A stretch of 33,720 nt of DNA from UBA6019 sp035535055 (lineage in GTDB: Bacteria > Chloroflexota > Dormibacteria > Dormibacterales > Dormibacteraceae), in assembly GCA_035535055.1 (NCBI GenBank), contig DATLQT010000013.1:1-33720 (forward strand), in the 5' to 3' direction. Below are positions 15,027 to 25,467 of this stretch, in pieces. Within the stretch, counting starts at the first letter, position 1. Every line of letters begins with the position of its first letter. The translations under genes and the position numbers were made by a program. Below the pieces are notes generated by a model. It saw nothing but the letters and a program-made list of their open reading frames with translations, ran no database searches and had not been told where the DNA came from.

Positions 15027-16676
15027 TTGGTCGCCCTCATCGATGACCGCAGCGGGCTGACCGCAGGGGCGAACGAAGGCGTCTTCGTTGGGGATCCTCC
15101 CCGACTGGTTAGACGGCCGAGCCGGTGGCCACGCGGCGAGCGGCGCGCCCGGTTCGTTGGGTGGCCGCACAGCCTTGGATGCGGGTTGATCGTGGTGGCA
15201 CTGGTCGGCGTGCGGTTGCTGGTCGGCGACCGGCTGCTGATCACCGGGGTGGCTGCCTCCGCGACCTTCGAGGGCGTGCTGGGAGCGGTGGCGGTCACGG
15301 TTGCGATAGGTGCCCAAGCGAAATTCGCCGTCGCCTCCGAAGTGCGCTGGCTGGGTCTCGCCGTGGGCGTGGCCGCATTCGGAGGGCTCCACGTCTACGC
15401 GGTGTTGGTGGGAATCGCCTCTCCATCGGGCTACCTGGCCGCCCCCCGCCCGGAGGCTATGGTGGTTCTCGGCGATTTCGCCGATCTCAGCCTCGCGATC
15501 GGCGCAGCGCTGAGCCTTCTCCCTCGCAAGCTCAGCCACGGCAACTTTGTGGCCGTCGCCGTGGCCGTCGCCGGAATCGCCGGCCTCATAACAGTCGGCC
15601 TGGTTCTGTCCACGGTTCCGAATTGGGCCGTCGAGATGACCAATCGCACCCTCGACGCATGCTTGTCGATGCTGCCCTTCGCCGCCATCGTCGGGGTCCT
15701 CACCGGGCCGGTCTGGCGCGCCGAGCCAATGCGGCTCTGGTTGCTCGGCGCCCTTTGCGTGCTCATGTCAGCAGGCCTCCCTTTAGCGGGGGTGGCGACC
15801 GATTTCAGCCACGCCGGAGTCTCGCTGGCGGACATCTACGCGATGGCCGCGATCGGTCTGGTTATCGATGGGGGCTTCATAACCCTGGCCGCCGACTTCA
15901 CCTTGCTCTCGGTCCGCAACCGGGACCTGGAGGCCAAGAACCGGAGCCTGGCGAGCATGGCCCAGGAGGTGGAGCAGGCTGCCAGGGCGCGCTCGACCTT
16001 CCTCGGGATGGTGGGCCACGAGCTGCGCACGCCGCTCAACGCCGTGTCCGGCTTCTCACAACTTCTCGCCACGGATCCCGGCATCGGTGAGAAGCAGCGC
16101 CGCCAGGCGGCCCGGATCCAGGACGGGGCGTCGCGCCTCACCGAAAAGGTGGAGGACATCCTGGCGCTCACCGCGTCCTCCTCGAGCCTGGGCCCGGAGG
16201 CTGGAAGCCTCAACGCGCCCGCGCTGCTGGAGCCTCACGCGAGGCTGGCCGAGCCGCTGGCCGGAGCCAAAGGAATCCGCATCGACACCCAGTTCGAGCC
16301 GGCACTGCTTCCGGGGACGGACGAGGCCCTCGGACATGCGCTCGCCAAGCTGGTCGACAACGCGGTCCGGTTCAGCGCGCACGGAACCATCTCGGTGACC
16401 GGCCGGGTGGTGGGTGATCGCTATCGCGTCAGCGTCGCCGACCAGGGCCCCGGTATTCCGCCCGAGTTCGGTGAGCACCTCTTCGAATACTTTCGGCAGG
16501 CCGATGAAGGACCCGAGCGGCGGTTCGGCGGACTGGGCCTCGGGCTCGCCGTCGTGAAAAGACTGGTGGATGCCATGGGCGGGACGGTCCGCTACAGCAG
16601 CGAGTTGGGCTCGGGCTCGACATTCGTGATCGAAGTCCCCCTGCTGGCAAGAACCGCTAGCCATCGGACCGCCTAG
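15027..16676 (+). CDS. Membrane sensor histidine kinase
   Basis: The protein has 549 residues. After a short basic N-terminus, about eight hydrophobic segments (50-290) form a sensor module without an obvious periplasmic domain, like the MASE/7TM-type sensors. A coiled linker (RNRDLEAKNRSLASMAQEVEQ) leads to the HisKA H-box with His331 (FLGMVGHELRTPLN) and an ATPase domain with N-box (LAKLVDNAVRFS), G1 (DQGPGIP), F-box (EYFRQAD) and G2 (GGLGLGLAVVKRL). All catalytic motifs are intact. It should phosphorylate the receiver encoded just upstream. TTG 15027 with GAGG about 10 nt before it is the likely start; no ATG or GTG lies in frame before the first membrane helix. The signal sensed is unknown. 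Confidence 0.88.
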   Translation: MVALIDDRSGLTAGANEGVFVGDPPRLVRRPSRWPRGERRARFVGWPHSLGCGLIVVALVGVRLLVGDRLLITGVAASATFEGVLGAVAVTVAIGAQAKFAVASEVRWLGLAVGVAAFGGLHVYAVLVGIASPSGYLAAPRPEAMVVLGDFADLSLAIGAALSLLPRKLSHGNFVAVAVAVAGIAGLITVGLVLSTVPNWAVEMTNRTLDACLSMLPFAAIVGVLTGPVWRAEPMRLWLLGALCVLMSAGLPLAGVATDFSHAGVSLADIYAMAAIGLVIDGGFITLAADFTLLSVRNRDLEAKNRSLASMAQEVEQAARARSTFLGMVGHELRTPLNAVSGFSQLLATDPGIGEKQRRQAARIQDGASRLTEKVEDILALTASSSSLGPEAGSLNAPALLEPHARLAEPLAGAKGIRIDTQFEPALLPGTDEALGHALAKLVDNAVRFSAHGTISVTGRVVGDRYRVSVADQGPGIPPEFGEHLFEYFRQADEGPERRFGGLGLGLAVVKRLVDAMGGTVRYSSELGSGSTFVIEVPLLARTASHRTA

Positions 16677-16732
16677 GGTGCCCATGGGCGCGGATGCGCC
16701 CGCGTCTCAACTGCTCAACCGCCGGCGGATCC

Positions 16733-16738
16733 TAGACT
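16733..16738 (+). promoter_or_regulatory. -10 box preceding an apparent CTG start
   Basis: TAGACT ends 9 nt before CTG 16748, the same spacing that precedes ATG/GTG starts elsewhere in the window. Its first three bases are also the in-frame stop that limits the ORF upstream. Confidence 0.45.
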
Positions 16739-16747
16739 TGGGCGATC

Positions 16748-17887
16748 CTGCACCGGCTCCCGGCCGCGCTGCTCGCGGCAGGCCTGCTTCTGTCCACGAC
16801 CCCGGCCGCGGCTGGCGGCTCGTTCAACTGGCAGCCGTGGGCGACCGCCGAGGGCGTCTACGACCTTGCCGGGCCGCTGGCCGATGGCAGCCTCCTGCTG
16901 GCCACCGACAACGGGCTGGAGCGACTCGATCCTACCGGCGGGCTCTCCACGGTCATCACCGGCTACCGCCCGGACAGCGGCATCGAGGACTACCTCGCGG
17001 CGGGCAGCGGGCTCTCGGTGCCGGGCGCCGGCTGCACCTTCCCGGCCAGCACCGCCTACATCCTGCAGAGCAAGCCGACGGCGGTCATTGCCGTCGACCT
17101 CGGCACCGGCCGCCGATTGGTCCTCGCTCCCATCGCCGGAGTCGACAAGCTCAATGGCATCGCCTTCGACCGCTCGGGCCGCTTCGGCAACCGGCTCTTG
17201 GTGACCGGCCCCCGGGGCAGTTCCGCCGTCGTCCTGGCGCTTGACTGCAGGGGGCGTACAAAGGTCGTGACCACCTCCGCGCCGCGGCTGGAGGGCGGCC
17301 TGGCGGTCGCACCGCCCAGCTTCGGCGTGTTCGGCGGCGATCTGATCGGCGTCGATGAGTTCAGCGGCAAGGTGATCGCGATCCGGGCCGAGGGCACCAG
17401 CGAGGTGGTCGCGTCGGGGCTCCCGGCGGGGAGCGACCTCGGTCCGGACTCGGCCGCATTCCTCCCGCCTGGCTTCAACTCGGGGGGAGAGGCCTACCTG
17501 GCCGATTACGACGTCGGCAGCGGCGCACACCCGGGAAATGGAGTCGTGCTCCGTCTCTATGCCTCCGCCCTGGCATCGGCCGGCGTCGCCGAGGGCGACC
17601 TGCTGGTCGCGGATGAAGGGGGCGGCGGAACCTACGCGATCCACTGCGCAGCCGGCGGGGACTGCTCGAAAGGCAGGCTGATCGGCCAGGCGGCGGCCCT
17701 GTCGCACGTGGAGGGCCACCTCGTCCTGGTGGCCAACCACCCGGGCCCGGTCCCGAAACCACTGCCGGCCGGCCAGGTCGGGAGCGCAGGCCAGAGCGGC
17801 CCCCTCTTCGTCCTGGCATACGCTGTCGGGATCGTGATCGTCGCCGCGCTCTACCTCCTCTACCGGCGGCAGAGGGCCGGGCGGTGA
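16748..17887 (+). CDS. Exported propeller-like protein with C-terminal membrane anchor, apparent CTG start
   Basis: The frame from 16748 gives 379 residues. It opens with a clear signal peptide (HRLPAALLAAGLLLSTTPAAA, cut before GGSF), followed by repeated short blades (DLAGPLADGSLLLATDNGLE, then VIAVDLGTGRR and LNGIAFDRSG) like NHL/Vgb-type beta-propellers. A C-terminal TM (about 350-371, FVLAYAVGIVIVAALYLLY) ends in RRQRAGR. In frame there is a stop at 16733 and no ATG, GTG or TTG until GTG 17018, which would remove the signal peptide and about 90 residues. CTG 16748 (or ATC 16745) is therefore the probable start. The protein would sit outside the cell, anchored at its C-terminus. Ligand unknown. 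The stop overlaps the thioesterase start as GTGA. Confidence 0.72.
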   Translation: MHRLPAALLAAGLLLSTTPAAAGGSFNWQPWATAEGVYDLAGPLADGSLLLATDNGLERLDPTGGLSTVITGYRPDSGIEDYLAAGSGLSVPGAGCTFPASTAYILQSKPTAVIAVDLGTGRRLVLAPIAGVDKLNGIAFDRSGRFGNRLLVTGPRGSSAVVLALDCRGRTKVVTTSAPRLEGGLAVAPPSFGVFGGDLIGVDEFSGKVIAIRAEGTSEVVASGLPAGSDLGPDSAAFLPPGFNSGGEAYLADYDVGSGAHPGNGVVLRLYASALASAGVAEGDLLVADEGGGGTYAIHCAAGGDCSKGRLIGQAAALSHVEGHLVLVANHPGPVPKPLPAGQVGSAGQSGPLFVLAYAVGIVIVAALYLLYRRQRAGR

Positions 17888-18354
17888 GCACCGGCCGCGA
17901 CCTGTTCATCAGCAACCAGGCCGAGTGGTCGAAGACAGGCATGTACGCCAACCTCGGCATCACCGTCAGCACGATCGGCGAGCGCGACGTGGAGCTGGTC
18001 GCCAACCCCGACGAGGAGCGGCACGGGTTCGGGACGCCGCGCGGCTCGATCATCCACGGCGGCGCCGTGGCGACCATCGCGGACTGCGCGCTCGCCTGCG
18101 CGGCGATGGCCGCAGCCGGCGACGGCGAGCTCTGCACCACCGCCGACCTGCGGGTCGACTTCTTCCGGCCGACCAGGCCCGGCTCGCCGGTGATAGCACG
18201 CGCCGAGGTCCGCCACCGCACCCGTCGGCTGGCCTACTGCGCGGCGACGCTGATGCAGGACGGCGAGGTGGTGGCCGAGGCGCGGGCGACCCTCGTCTAT
18301 CTCAAGGCGGATAGAGCCACGCCCGCGGCGCGTCCTGCGCCCGCCACAACCTAG
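17884..18354 (+). CDS. PaaI-type hotdog-fold thioesterase
   Basis: The protein has 156 residues. The hotdog fold shows the family block RGSIIHGGAVATIADCALACA (about residues 55-75), in which His60-Gly-Gly and the Asp of IAD match the PaaI/YdiI active site, then a TTADLRVDFFRPTR strand. Such enzymes hydrolyse acyl-CoA thioesters, often aromatic or hydroxylated acyl groups. It begins at GTG 17884, overlapping the upstream stop by GTGA, so it is translated with the propeller gene. A link to the aroyl-CoA-type reductase downstream (22.6-26.5 kb) is possible but not shown. The last about 15 residues are Pro/Ala-rich. Confidence 0.86.
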   Translation: MSTGRDLFISNQAEWSKTGMYANLGITVSTIGERDVELVANPDEERHGFGTPRGSIIHGGAVATIADCALACAAMAAAGDGELCTTADLRVDFFRPTRPGSPVIARAEVRHRTRRLAYCAATLMQDGEVVAEARATLVYLKADRATPAARPAPATT

Positions 18355-18357
18355 AGT
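18352..18357 (+). promoter_or_regulatory. Leaderless-type -10 box of the DinB-like gene
   Basis: TAGAGT overlaps the thioesterase stop region and lies 7 nt before GTG 18365. Confidence 0.5.
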
Positions 18358-18364
18358 TGGCGCC

Positions 18365-18850
18365 GTGAGCTCCGAGCGGGCACGGCAACTGGCCGCCTCG
18401 ATCGAGGCGATCAACCTGGAGATGATCCAGCTCGTCCGCGGCATCTCGGAGGAGCAGTGGCAGACGCAGTGCAACGACGAGGGCGACGGTCGTTCGGTGG
18501 GGGTCGTCGCGCACCACGTGGCGCACGGCCATCGCTACAGCCGTGAGTGGCTGGAGACTGCCCTTAGCGGACAGGACGTGACGGTGACCATCGACCAGAT
18601 CAACGACGAGAACGCCGAGCACGCCGCCACCTACCACGACGTCGGCCGCGGGGAGACGGTCGTCCTCCTGGAGACGCTCGGCCGGGAGCTGGGCGACCGG
18701 GTGGCGCAGCTCAGCGACGAGGAACTCGACCGGACCGCGTTTCATCGCGGGGCGGGCCGGGAGATGACGGTGGAGGCCTTCGGCAGGGTGGGTCATCGCC
18801 ACATCGCCGGCCACCTTTCCACCATCCGGAAGACGCTCGACCTCGAATAG
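18365..18850 (+). CDS. DinB-like four-helix metalloprotein
   Basis: The protein has 161 residues, mostly helical, without membrane segments. VGVVAHHVAHGHRY (about 46-59) and VGHRHIAGHLSTI (about 143-155) supply the histidine triad expected for DinB/mycothiol-dependent maleylpyruvate isomerase N-terminal folds, which bind one metal. Family members are thiol transferases or of unknown function. GTG 18365 follows a -10 box by 7 nt. The end is 9 nt from the convergent MFS gene. I cannot name the substrate. Confidence 0.75.
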   Translation: MSSERARQLAASIEAINLEMIQLVRGISEEQWQTQCNDEGDGRSVGVVAHHVAHGHRYSREWLETALSGQDVTVTIDQINDENAEHAATYHDVGRGETVVLLETLGRELGDRVAQLSDEELDRTAFHRGAGREMTVEAFGRVGHRHIAGHLSTIRKTLDLE

Positions 18851-18859
18851 GGCGGGCTA

Positions 18860-20134
18860 TCAGCTGACCGGGTCCGGCTGGACCCTGATCCGGATCGGGC
18901 CGGCCAGGATCCAACCGGCGGCGAGCATCGAGATGAAGCCGCCGAGCACGATCGTCGGAGCCACGCCGATGGCGCCGGCGAGGAGCCCGCCGAGCAGCGA
19001 GCCGATCGGGATCGTCCCCCAGACGATGGTCCGCATGGTGGCGTTCATCCGGCCCTGGACGCGATCAGGCGTGATCGCCTGCCGCAGGCTGACTTGAGTG
19101 ATGTTGTAGGGCGTGCCGATCAGGAACTGGACGAAGAAGAGGACGCTCAGGAAGATCGGCGCGTTCAGGTAGAGCGCCAGGGGCGTGGCCATCAGCAGGC
19201 CCTCGCCCAGGATGCTGACCAGGAGCGTCACCCCGACGCCCAGCCTCGCGACGACCTGCGCCGCGAGGACCGCGCCGAGGAGCGCGCCGACCGAACCGAC
19301 GGCGAAGACGAGGCCGACGACCCCGGGAGCCAGGTGGAGGTTGCGGTACATGAAGATCAGCTCCACCGCGAACGCGATGTTGCTGCCGAGGTTGGCGGTG
19401 GCGGTGCAGCCGGCGATCTTCCAGAGGGTGGGGTTGCCGGTCACGACCTGGATGCCCTCCCCCATCTCGTGCCAGAAGCCGGTCCGGACCGACCCGCTGA
19501 CCGGGCTCGGCTCCGGCTCCGGCCTGCGGATGAGCCAGAGGGTGAAGGCCGAGACCAAAAAGCTCGCCGCGTCGATGTAGATGGCGCGGGCGGCGCCGAT
19601 GACCTGGATCGCAACTCCGGCGATGGCCGGCCCCGCCAGCTGGGCGGTCGAGCGGCTGACCTCCAGCTTGGAGTTGCCCTCCACCAGGTCCGCCCGCTCG
19701 ATGAGGGCCGGCAGGTACGACTGGTAGGAGATCCCGAAGAAGACGTTGAAGACGCCGACCACCAGGCCGACCAGGTAGAGCTGCTCGATCCCCAGTACGC
19801 CGAGGGAGAACGCGAGCGGGATCGTCAGCAGGGCCAGCATCCGGCCGAGGTCGGAGGCGATCATCAGCGGGCGGCGCCGGAGCCGGTCGGCGTAAACGCC
19901 CGCCACCAGGCCCAGGACCGGGAAGGGCAGGAACTCGAGCGCGGTCAGCAGGCCGACCTGGAACGGGGTCGCCCGGAGCAGGAGGATGGCCACCGTTGGC
20001 ACCGCCAGCTGGCTGACCTGGGTGCCCGCCTCGCTGACCGTCTGGCCGATCCAGAGGCGTACGAAATCCACATTCCGCCAGAGCCTTCCGCCCAACGCCC
20101 GGTCCCAAAAACCGGGCTCGGCCACCTCAGCCAT
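18860..20134 (-). CDS. MFS exporter (MFS_3 / EntS-like)
   Basis: With the ATG at 20134 the protein has 424 residues and about 12 membrane helices. FVRLWIGQTVSEAGTQVSQL in TM1 and motif A-like GVYADRLRRRPLMIASD after TM2 are typical of the MFS_3 group that exports drugs or siderophores by proton antiport. The long frame extending upstream to 20269 overlaps the histidine phosphatase gene and lacks homology, so it was rejected. The start overlaps the phosphatase stop by 8 nt on the same strand, indicating an operon. Substrate unknown. Confidence 0.87.
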   Translation of the reverse strand: MAEVAEPGFWDRALGGRLWRNVDFVRLWIGQTVSEAGTQVSQLAVPTVAILLLRATPFQVGLLTALEFLPFPVLGLVAGVYADRLRRRPLMIASDLGRMLALLTIPLAFSLGVLGIEQLYLVGLVVGVFNVFFGISYQSYLPALIERADLVEGNSKLEVSRSTAQLAGPAIAGVAIQVIGAARAIYIDAASFLVSAFTLWLIRRPEPEPSPVSGSVRTGFWHEMGEGIQVVTGNPTLWKIAGCTATANLGSNIAFAVELIFMYRNLHLAPGVVGLVFAVGSVGALLGAVLAAQVVARLGVGVTLLVSILGEGLLMATPLALYLNAPIFLSVLFFVQFLIGTPYNITQVSLRQAITPDRVQGRMNATMRTIVWGTIPIGSLLGGLLAGAIGVAPTIVLGGFISMLAAGWILAGPIRIRVQPDPVS

Positions 20135-20618
20135 TGGATGCTCGGGGCCTCCGGCGCTCGCGACCCGGGACGGGCGGGCCCAGGTAACGGGCGGCGACCA
20201 GCTTCGAGCTCTCGAGCTCGAGGAGCCAGGTCGAGCCCTTCGCCCAACGCGCGGTCCTTGGGTCGGCAAGGCCCTGGGCGACGAGAGCGCGGACGATGGC
20301 GCGGATCACATCGCCGTGGCTGCAGAGCGCAGCGCCGGCCGGCGCCAGCTCGGGCAGCAGCGCCAGCACCTCGTCGGCCGCGCGGCTCTCTCCGAGGGCG
20401 CCGAGGTCTTCGAGCGCCAGCCCGCGGGCCGCGGCCAGCGGATCGACCGTCTGCCGGCAGCGGGCATAGGGGCTCGTCAACACTCGCGCCAGGGGAACGC
20501 CGGCCAGCTGCGCCGGCAAGCCCTCGGCCTGTATGCGGCCCACCTCGGAGAGGGGCCGTGACGAGTCATCAACGGAACCGCGCTTGCCAGCCTCAGCGTG
20601 CCTGATGACGGCGATCAG
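20127..20618 (-). CDS. Histidine phosphatase (SixA/MutT1-CTD-like), apparent CTG start
   Basis: From CTG 20618 the protein has 163 residues and begins LIAVIRHAEAGKRGSV, which contains the catalytic RHG-type motif (Arg-His at residues 6-7). DDSSRPLSEVGRIQAEGL and TSPYARCRQTVDPL follow, then the second catalytic His in LCSHGDVIRAI. This is the histidine phosphatase superfamily, which uses a phospho-His intermediate; the close pattern is the SixA or Nudix-linked type. The first standard start in frame (20543) would delete the catalytic His, and a TAG lies upstream. So CTG 20618 is used, or a one-base frameshift joins the frame to ATG 20632. It is co-oriented with, and overlaps, the MFS gene. Confidence 0.75.
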   Translation of the reverse strand: MIAVIRHAEAGKRGSVDDSSRPLSEVGRIQAEGLPAQLAGVPLARVLTSPYARCRQTVDPLAAARGLALEDLGALGESRAADEVLALLPELAPAGAALCSHGDVIRAIVRALVAQGLADPRTARWAKGSTWLLELESSKLVAARYLGPPVPGRERRRPRASNG

Positions 20619-20632
20619 AGGCGGATCCCCAT
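20615..20632 (-). other. Five-codon leader ORF overlapping the CTG start
   Basis: ATG GGG ATC CGC CTC TGA lies 7 nt after a TAGGAT box, and its TGA overlaps the phosphatase CTG as CTGA. It could deliver ribosomes to the CTG by re-initiation, or be the true N-terminus broken by a frameshift. Confidence 0.35.
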
Positions 20633-20639
20633 GCTGCCG

Positions 20640-20645
20640 ATCCTA
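20640..20645 (-). promoter_or_regulatory. -10 box of the phosphatase-MFS operon
   Basis: On the minus strand TAGGAT lies 7 nt before ATG 20632. Confidence 0.45.
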
Positions 20646-20690
20646 GCGACGGCCCCTGTTAGGGGGCTGCACCGGTCACAAATCGAATCG

Positions 20691-20696
20691 TAAAGT
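20691..20696 (+). promoter_or_regulatory. Leaderless-type -10 box of pepF
   Basis: TAAAGT lies 9 nt before ATG 20706, with no Shine-Dalgarno. Confidence 0.5.
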
Positions 20697-20705
20697 TGAG
20701 TCCGC

Positions 20706-22550
20706 ATGACACAGGCACGGACGACCATCCCCACCCGTGGCGAGGTCGCCAAGGAATACACCTGGAACACCGAGAGCGTCTTCGCCACCGACGCCGACTT
20801 CGACAAGGCGTTCCAGGCGATCGAACGCCGGCTGCCGGACCTGGCCGAGTTCAAAGGCCACCTGGGCGACGGGGCAGCAATGCTGGCCGACTGGGTCGCC
20901 GCCTCCGAGCAGGTCGCCCGCGAGATGGGGTTCGTGCGGGTCTACGCGTACATGTTCTTCGCTGTGGATAGCACCGACCAGGAAGCCGGCGCGCGGCAGG
21001 AGCGAACGCGCGGTCTGGGTGCCCGCCTGGACGCGACGATGGCCTTCGCCGAGCCGGAGATCCTGGCCATCGGCGAGGAGACGCTCCGGGGCTGGATCCG
21101 CGAGGAACCCCGCCTGGCCGGCTACGAGCACGCGCTGGAGGTGTTGCAGGGCAGGCGTGAACACGTTCGCAGCGCCGAGGTGGAGGAGCTGTTGAGCGAG
21201 GCGTCGGACACCTTCGGGACCGCCGCCGGCATCCACGGCATCCTGGCCAACGCGGACCTCCGCTTCCCGCCGGCCGAGGCAGGCGACGGCGACCAGTACG
21301 AGGTCGCCCAGGGCACCATCAACGCGCTCCTTGCCAGTCCCGACCGGGACCTGCGGCGGACGGCCTGGGAGAGCTACGCGGACGCCCACCTGGCGGTGCA
21401 GAACACGATGGCCGCCTGCCTGGCGACGGGGATCAAGCGGGACGTCTTCGTCGCTCGCGCGCGCCGCTACCGCTCGTCTCTCGAGGCTGCCCTGACGCCG
21501 AACCACATCCCGGTCGAGGTGTTCCACAAGATGCTGGACGCGTTCGGTCGCAACCTGCCCACCTGGCATCGGTACTGGGCCGTCCGCCGGCGTGCGCTCC
21601 GCCTAGAGCAGCTCCATGTCCACGACACCCGGGCGATGTTGACCCGCGATCTGGAGCCGCTCACCTTCCAGCAGGCCGTGGACTGGGTGCTGGAGGGCGT
21701 CGCCCCGCTGGGTGAGGACTATGGGCGGATCCTCCGCCGGGGCCTGCTCGAGGAGCGCTGGGTCGACGTCTACCCGAACAAGGGCAAGCGGATGGGGGCC
21801 TTCTCGATGGGCTCCCCGGGCACCCACCCCTTCATCTTCATGAGCTACAACGACGACATCTTCAGCATGTCGACGCTGGCCCACGAGATCGGCCATTCCA
21901 TGCACAGCCACCAGACCCGGGCGAGCCAGCCCTTCGTCTACGCGCGCTACGGGCTTTTCGTCGCCGAGGTTGCCTCCAACTTCCACCAGGCGCTGGTCCG
22001 CGCCCACCTCCTGGAGACCAACTCCGACCCGGAGTTCCAGATCTCGGTCATCGAGGAGGCGATGGCCAACTACTACCGCTATTTCTTCGTCATGCCGTCG
22101 CTGGCCCGCTTCGAGCTCGAGGTGCACCAGCGGGTCGAGCGCGGCGAGGCGCTGCCGGCCGCAGAGCTCAACAAGCTGATGGCCGACCTGATGCTGGAGG
22201 TCTATGGAGGCGAGGTCGTGCTGCGCGACGGCGACTACGACCGCATCGGCAGCACCTGGGCGCAGTTCCACACCCATCTCTACAGCAATTTCTACGTGTA
22301 CCAGTACGCGACCGGCATCGCGGGCGCCAACTGGCTCGCCGAGCGCGTCCTCTCCGGCGATCCCGGCGCGCCGGGCGACTACCTCGCCTTCATCCGCTCG
22401 GGCTCCTCGCTCTATCCCCTTGACGCCCTGCGCCTGGCCGGCGTGGACATGACTAAGAGCGAACCAATGGACCGGGCCTTTGAGAAGATGGCCTCGCTGG
22501 TATCCCGGCTGGAGGAGCTGGTCGCAGCCCGGCCCGATCCGCGCGGCTGA
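20706..22550 (+). CDS. pepF: M3-family oligoendopeptidase F
   Basis: The protein has 614 residues, the usual size. The M3 zinc site is intact: His393-Glu394-x2-His397 (LAHEIGHSMHSH) and Glu421 (FVAEVASNF). The PepF-type N-terminal helical domain is present, with the family sequence GTINALLASPDRDLRRTAWE (about 205-224) in the substrate channel. It is a cytosolic endopeptidase that trims short peptides (about 7-17 residues), with no signal peptide. It has its own leaderless-type promoter and is followed 25 nt later by the molybdenum hydroxylase operon, which has its own -10 box. Confidence 0.94.
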   Translation: MTQARTTIPTRGEVAKEYTWNTESVFATDADFDKAFQAIERRLPDLAEFKGHLGDGAAMLADWVAASEQVAREMGFVRVYAYMFFAVDSTDQEAGARQERTRGLGARLDATMAFAEPEILAIGEETLRGWIREEPRLAGYEHALEVLQGRREHVRSAEVEELLSEASDTFGTAAGIHGILANADLRFPPAEAGDGDQYEVAQGTINALLASPDRDLRRTAWESYADAHLAVQNTMAACLATGIKRDVFVARARRYRSSLEAALTPNHIPVEVFHKMLDAFGRNLPTWHRYWAVRRRALRLEQLHVHDTRAMLTRDLEPLTFQQAVDWVLEGVAPLGEDYGRILRRGLLEERWVDVYPNKGKRMGAFSMGSPGTHPFIFMSYNDDIFSMSTLAHEIGHSMHSHQTRASQPFVYARYGLFVAEVASNFHQALVRAHLLETNSDPEFQISVIEEAMANYYRYFFVMPSLARFELEVHQRVERGEALPAAELNKLMADLMLEVYGGEVVLRDGDYDRIGSTWAQFHTHLYSNFYVYQYATGIAGANWLAERVLSGDPGAPGDYLAFIRSGSSLYPLDALRLAGVDMTKSEPMDRAFEKMASLVSRLEELVAARPDPRG

Positions 22551-22559
22551 TCCCGCCGG

Positions 22560-22565
22560 TATCGT
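22560..22565 (+). promoter_or_regulatory. Leaderless-type -10 box of the molybdenum hydroxylase operon
   Basis: TATCGT lies 10 nt before ATG 22576. Confidence 0.45.
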
Positions 22566-22575
22566 GGATCGCGTA

Positions 22576-23057
22576 ATGCGCGAGGTCGAGACCGCGGTCG
22601 TCCGGCTGCGCGTGAATGGCGAGCAGGTGCAGGCGCTGCTCCCGGTCCACAAGACACTGCTCGAGGTTCTCCGCGAGGACCTGGGTCTCACCGGTACCAA
22701 GCACGGCTGCGAGCTGGGGGAGTGCGGCACCTGCACGGTGCTGGTGGACGGTCGGCCGCAGCTGAGCTGCCTGGTCCTCCCGCTCCAGGTCGAGGGACGC
22801 GCGATCACGACCATCGAGGGCCTCGCCCAAGGACCGACCGACCATCCGCTCCAGGCCGCCTTCACCGAGCTCGCCGCCGCCCAGTGCGGCTACTGCACGC
22901 CGGGGATGCTGCTGGCCGCCAGCTCGCTCCTAGAGGAGAACGCGTCGCCGTCCCGCGTCCAGATCCAGGAAGCGCTGGCGGGCAATCTCTGCCGCTGCAC
23001 CGGCTACGCCAAGATCCTGGAGGCGGTGGAACTGGCCGCCGGCCGGATGGCGGCCAG

Positions 23058-23061
<4 letters not shown>
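22576..23061 (+). CDS. Molybdenum hydroxylase, [2Fe-2S] small subunit
   Basis: The protein has 161 residues. The plant-type ferredoxin domain has Cys45, Cys50, Cys53 and Cys65 (CELGECGTC ... LSC), and the helical domain Cys104, Cys107, Cys139 and Cys141 (CGYC ... CRC), so both [2Fe-2S] clusters are complete. This subunit carries electrons between the Mo centre and FAD. It belongs to the xanthine oxidase family. The gene order small-large-medium is used with overlaps or short gaps (GTGA overlap with the next gene), so it forms one complex with the two genes downstream. Close in pattern to HcrC of 4-hydroxybenzoyl-CoA reductase. Confidence 0.93.
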
Positions 23062-25466
<2,405 letters not shown>

Positions 25467-25467
25467 C

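Noticed and set aside
19094..20605. 503-residue plus-strand open frame across the MFS and phosphatase genes
   Set aside because: Shadow frame; Asp/Glu/Arg-rich without domains, while the minus strand encodes membrane helices and catalytic motifs.
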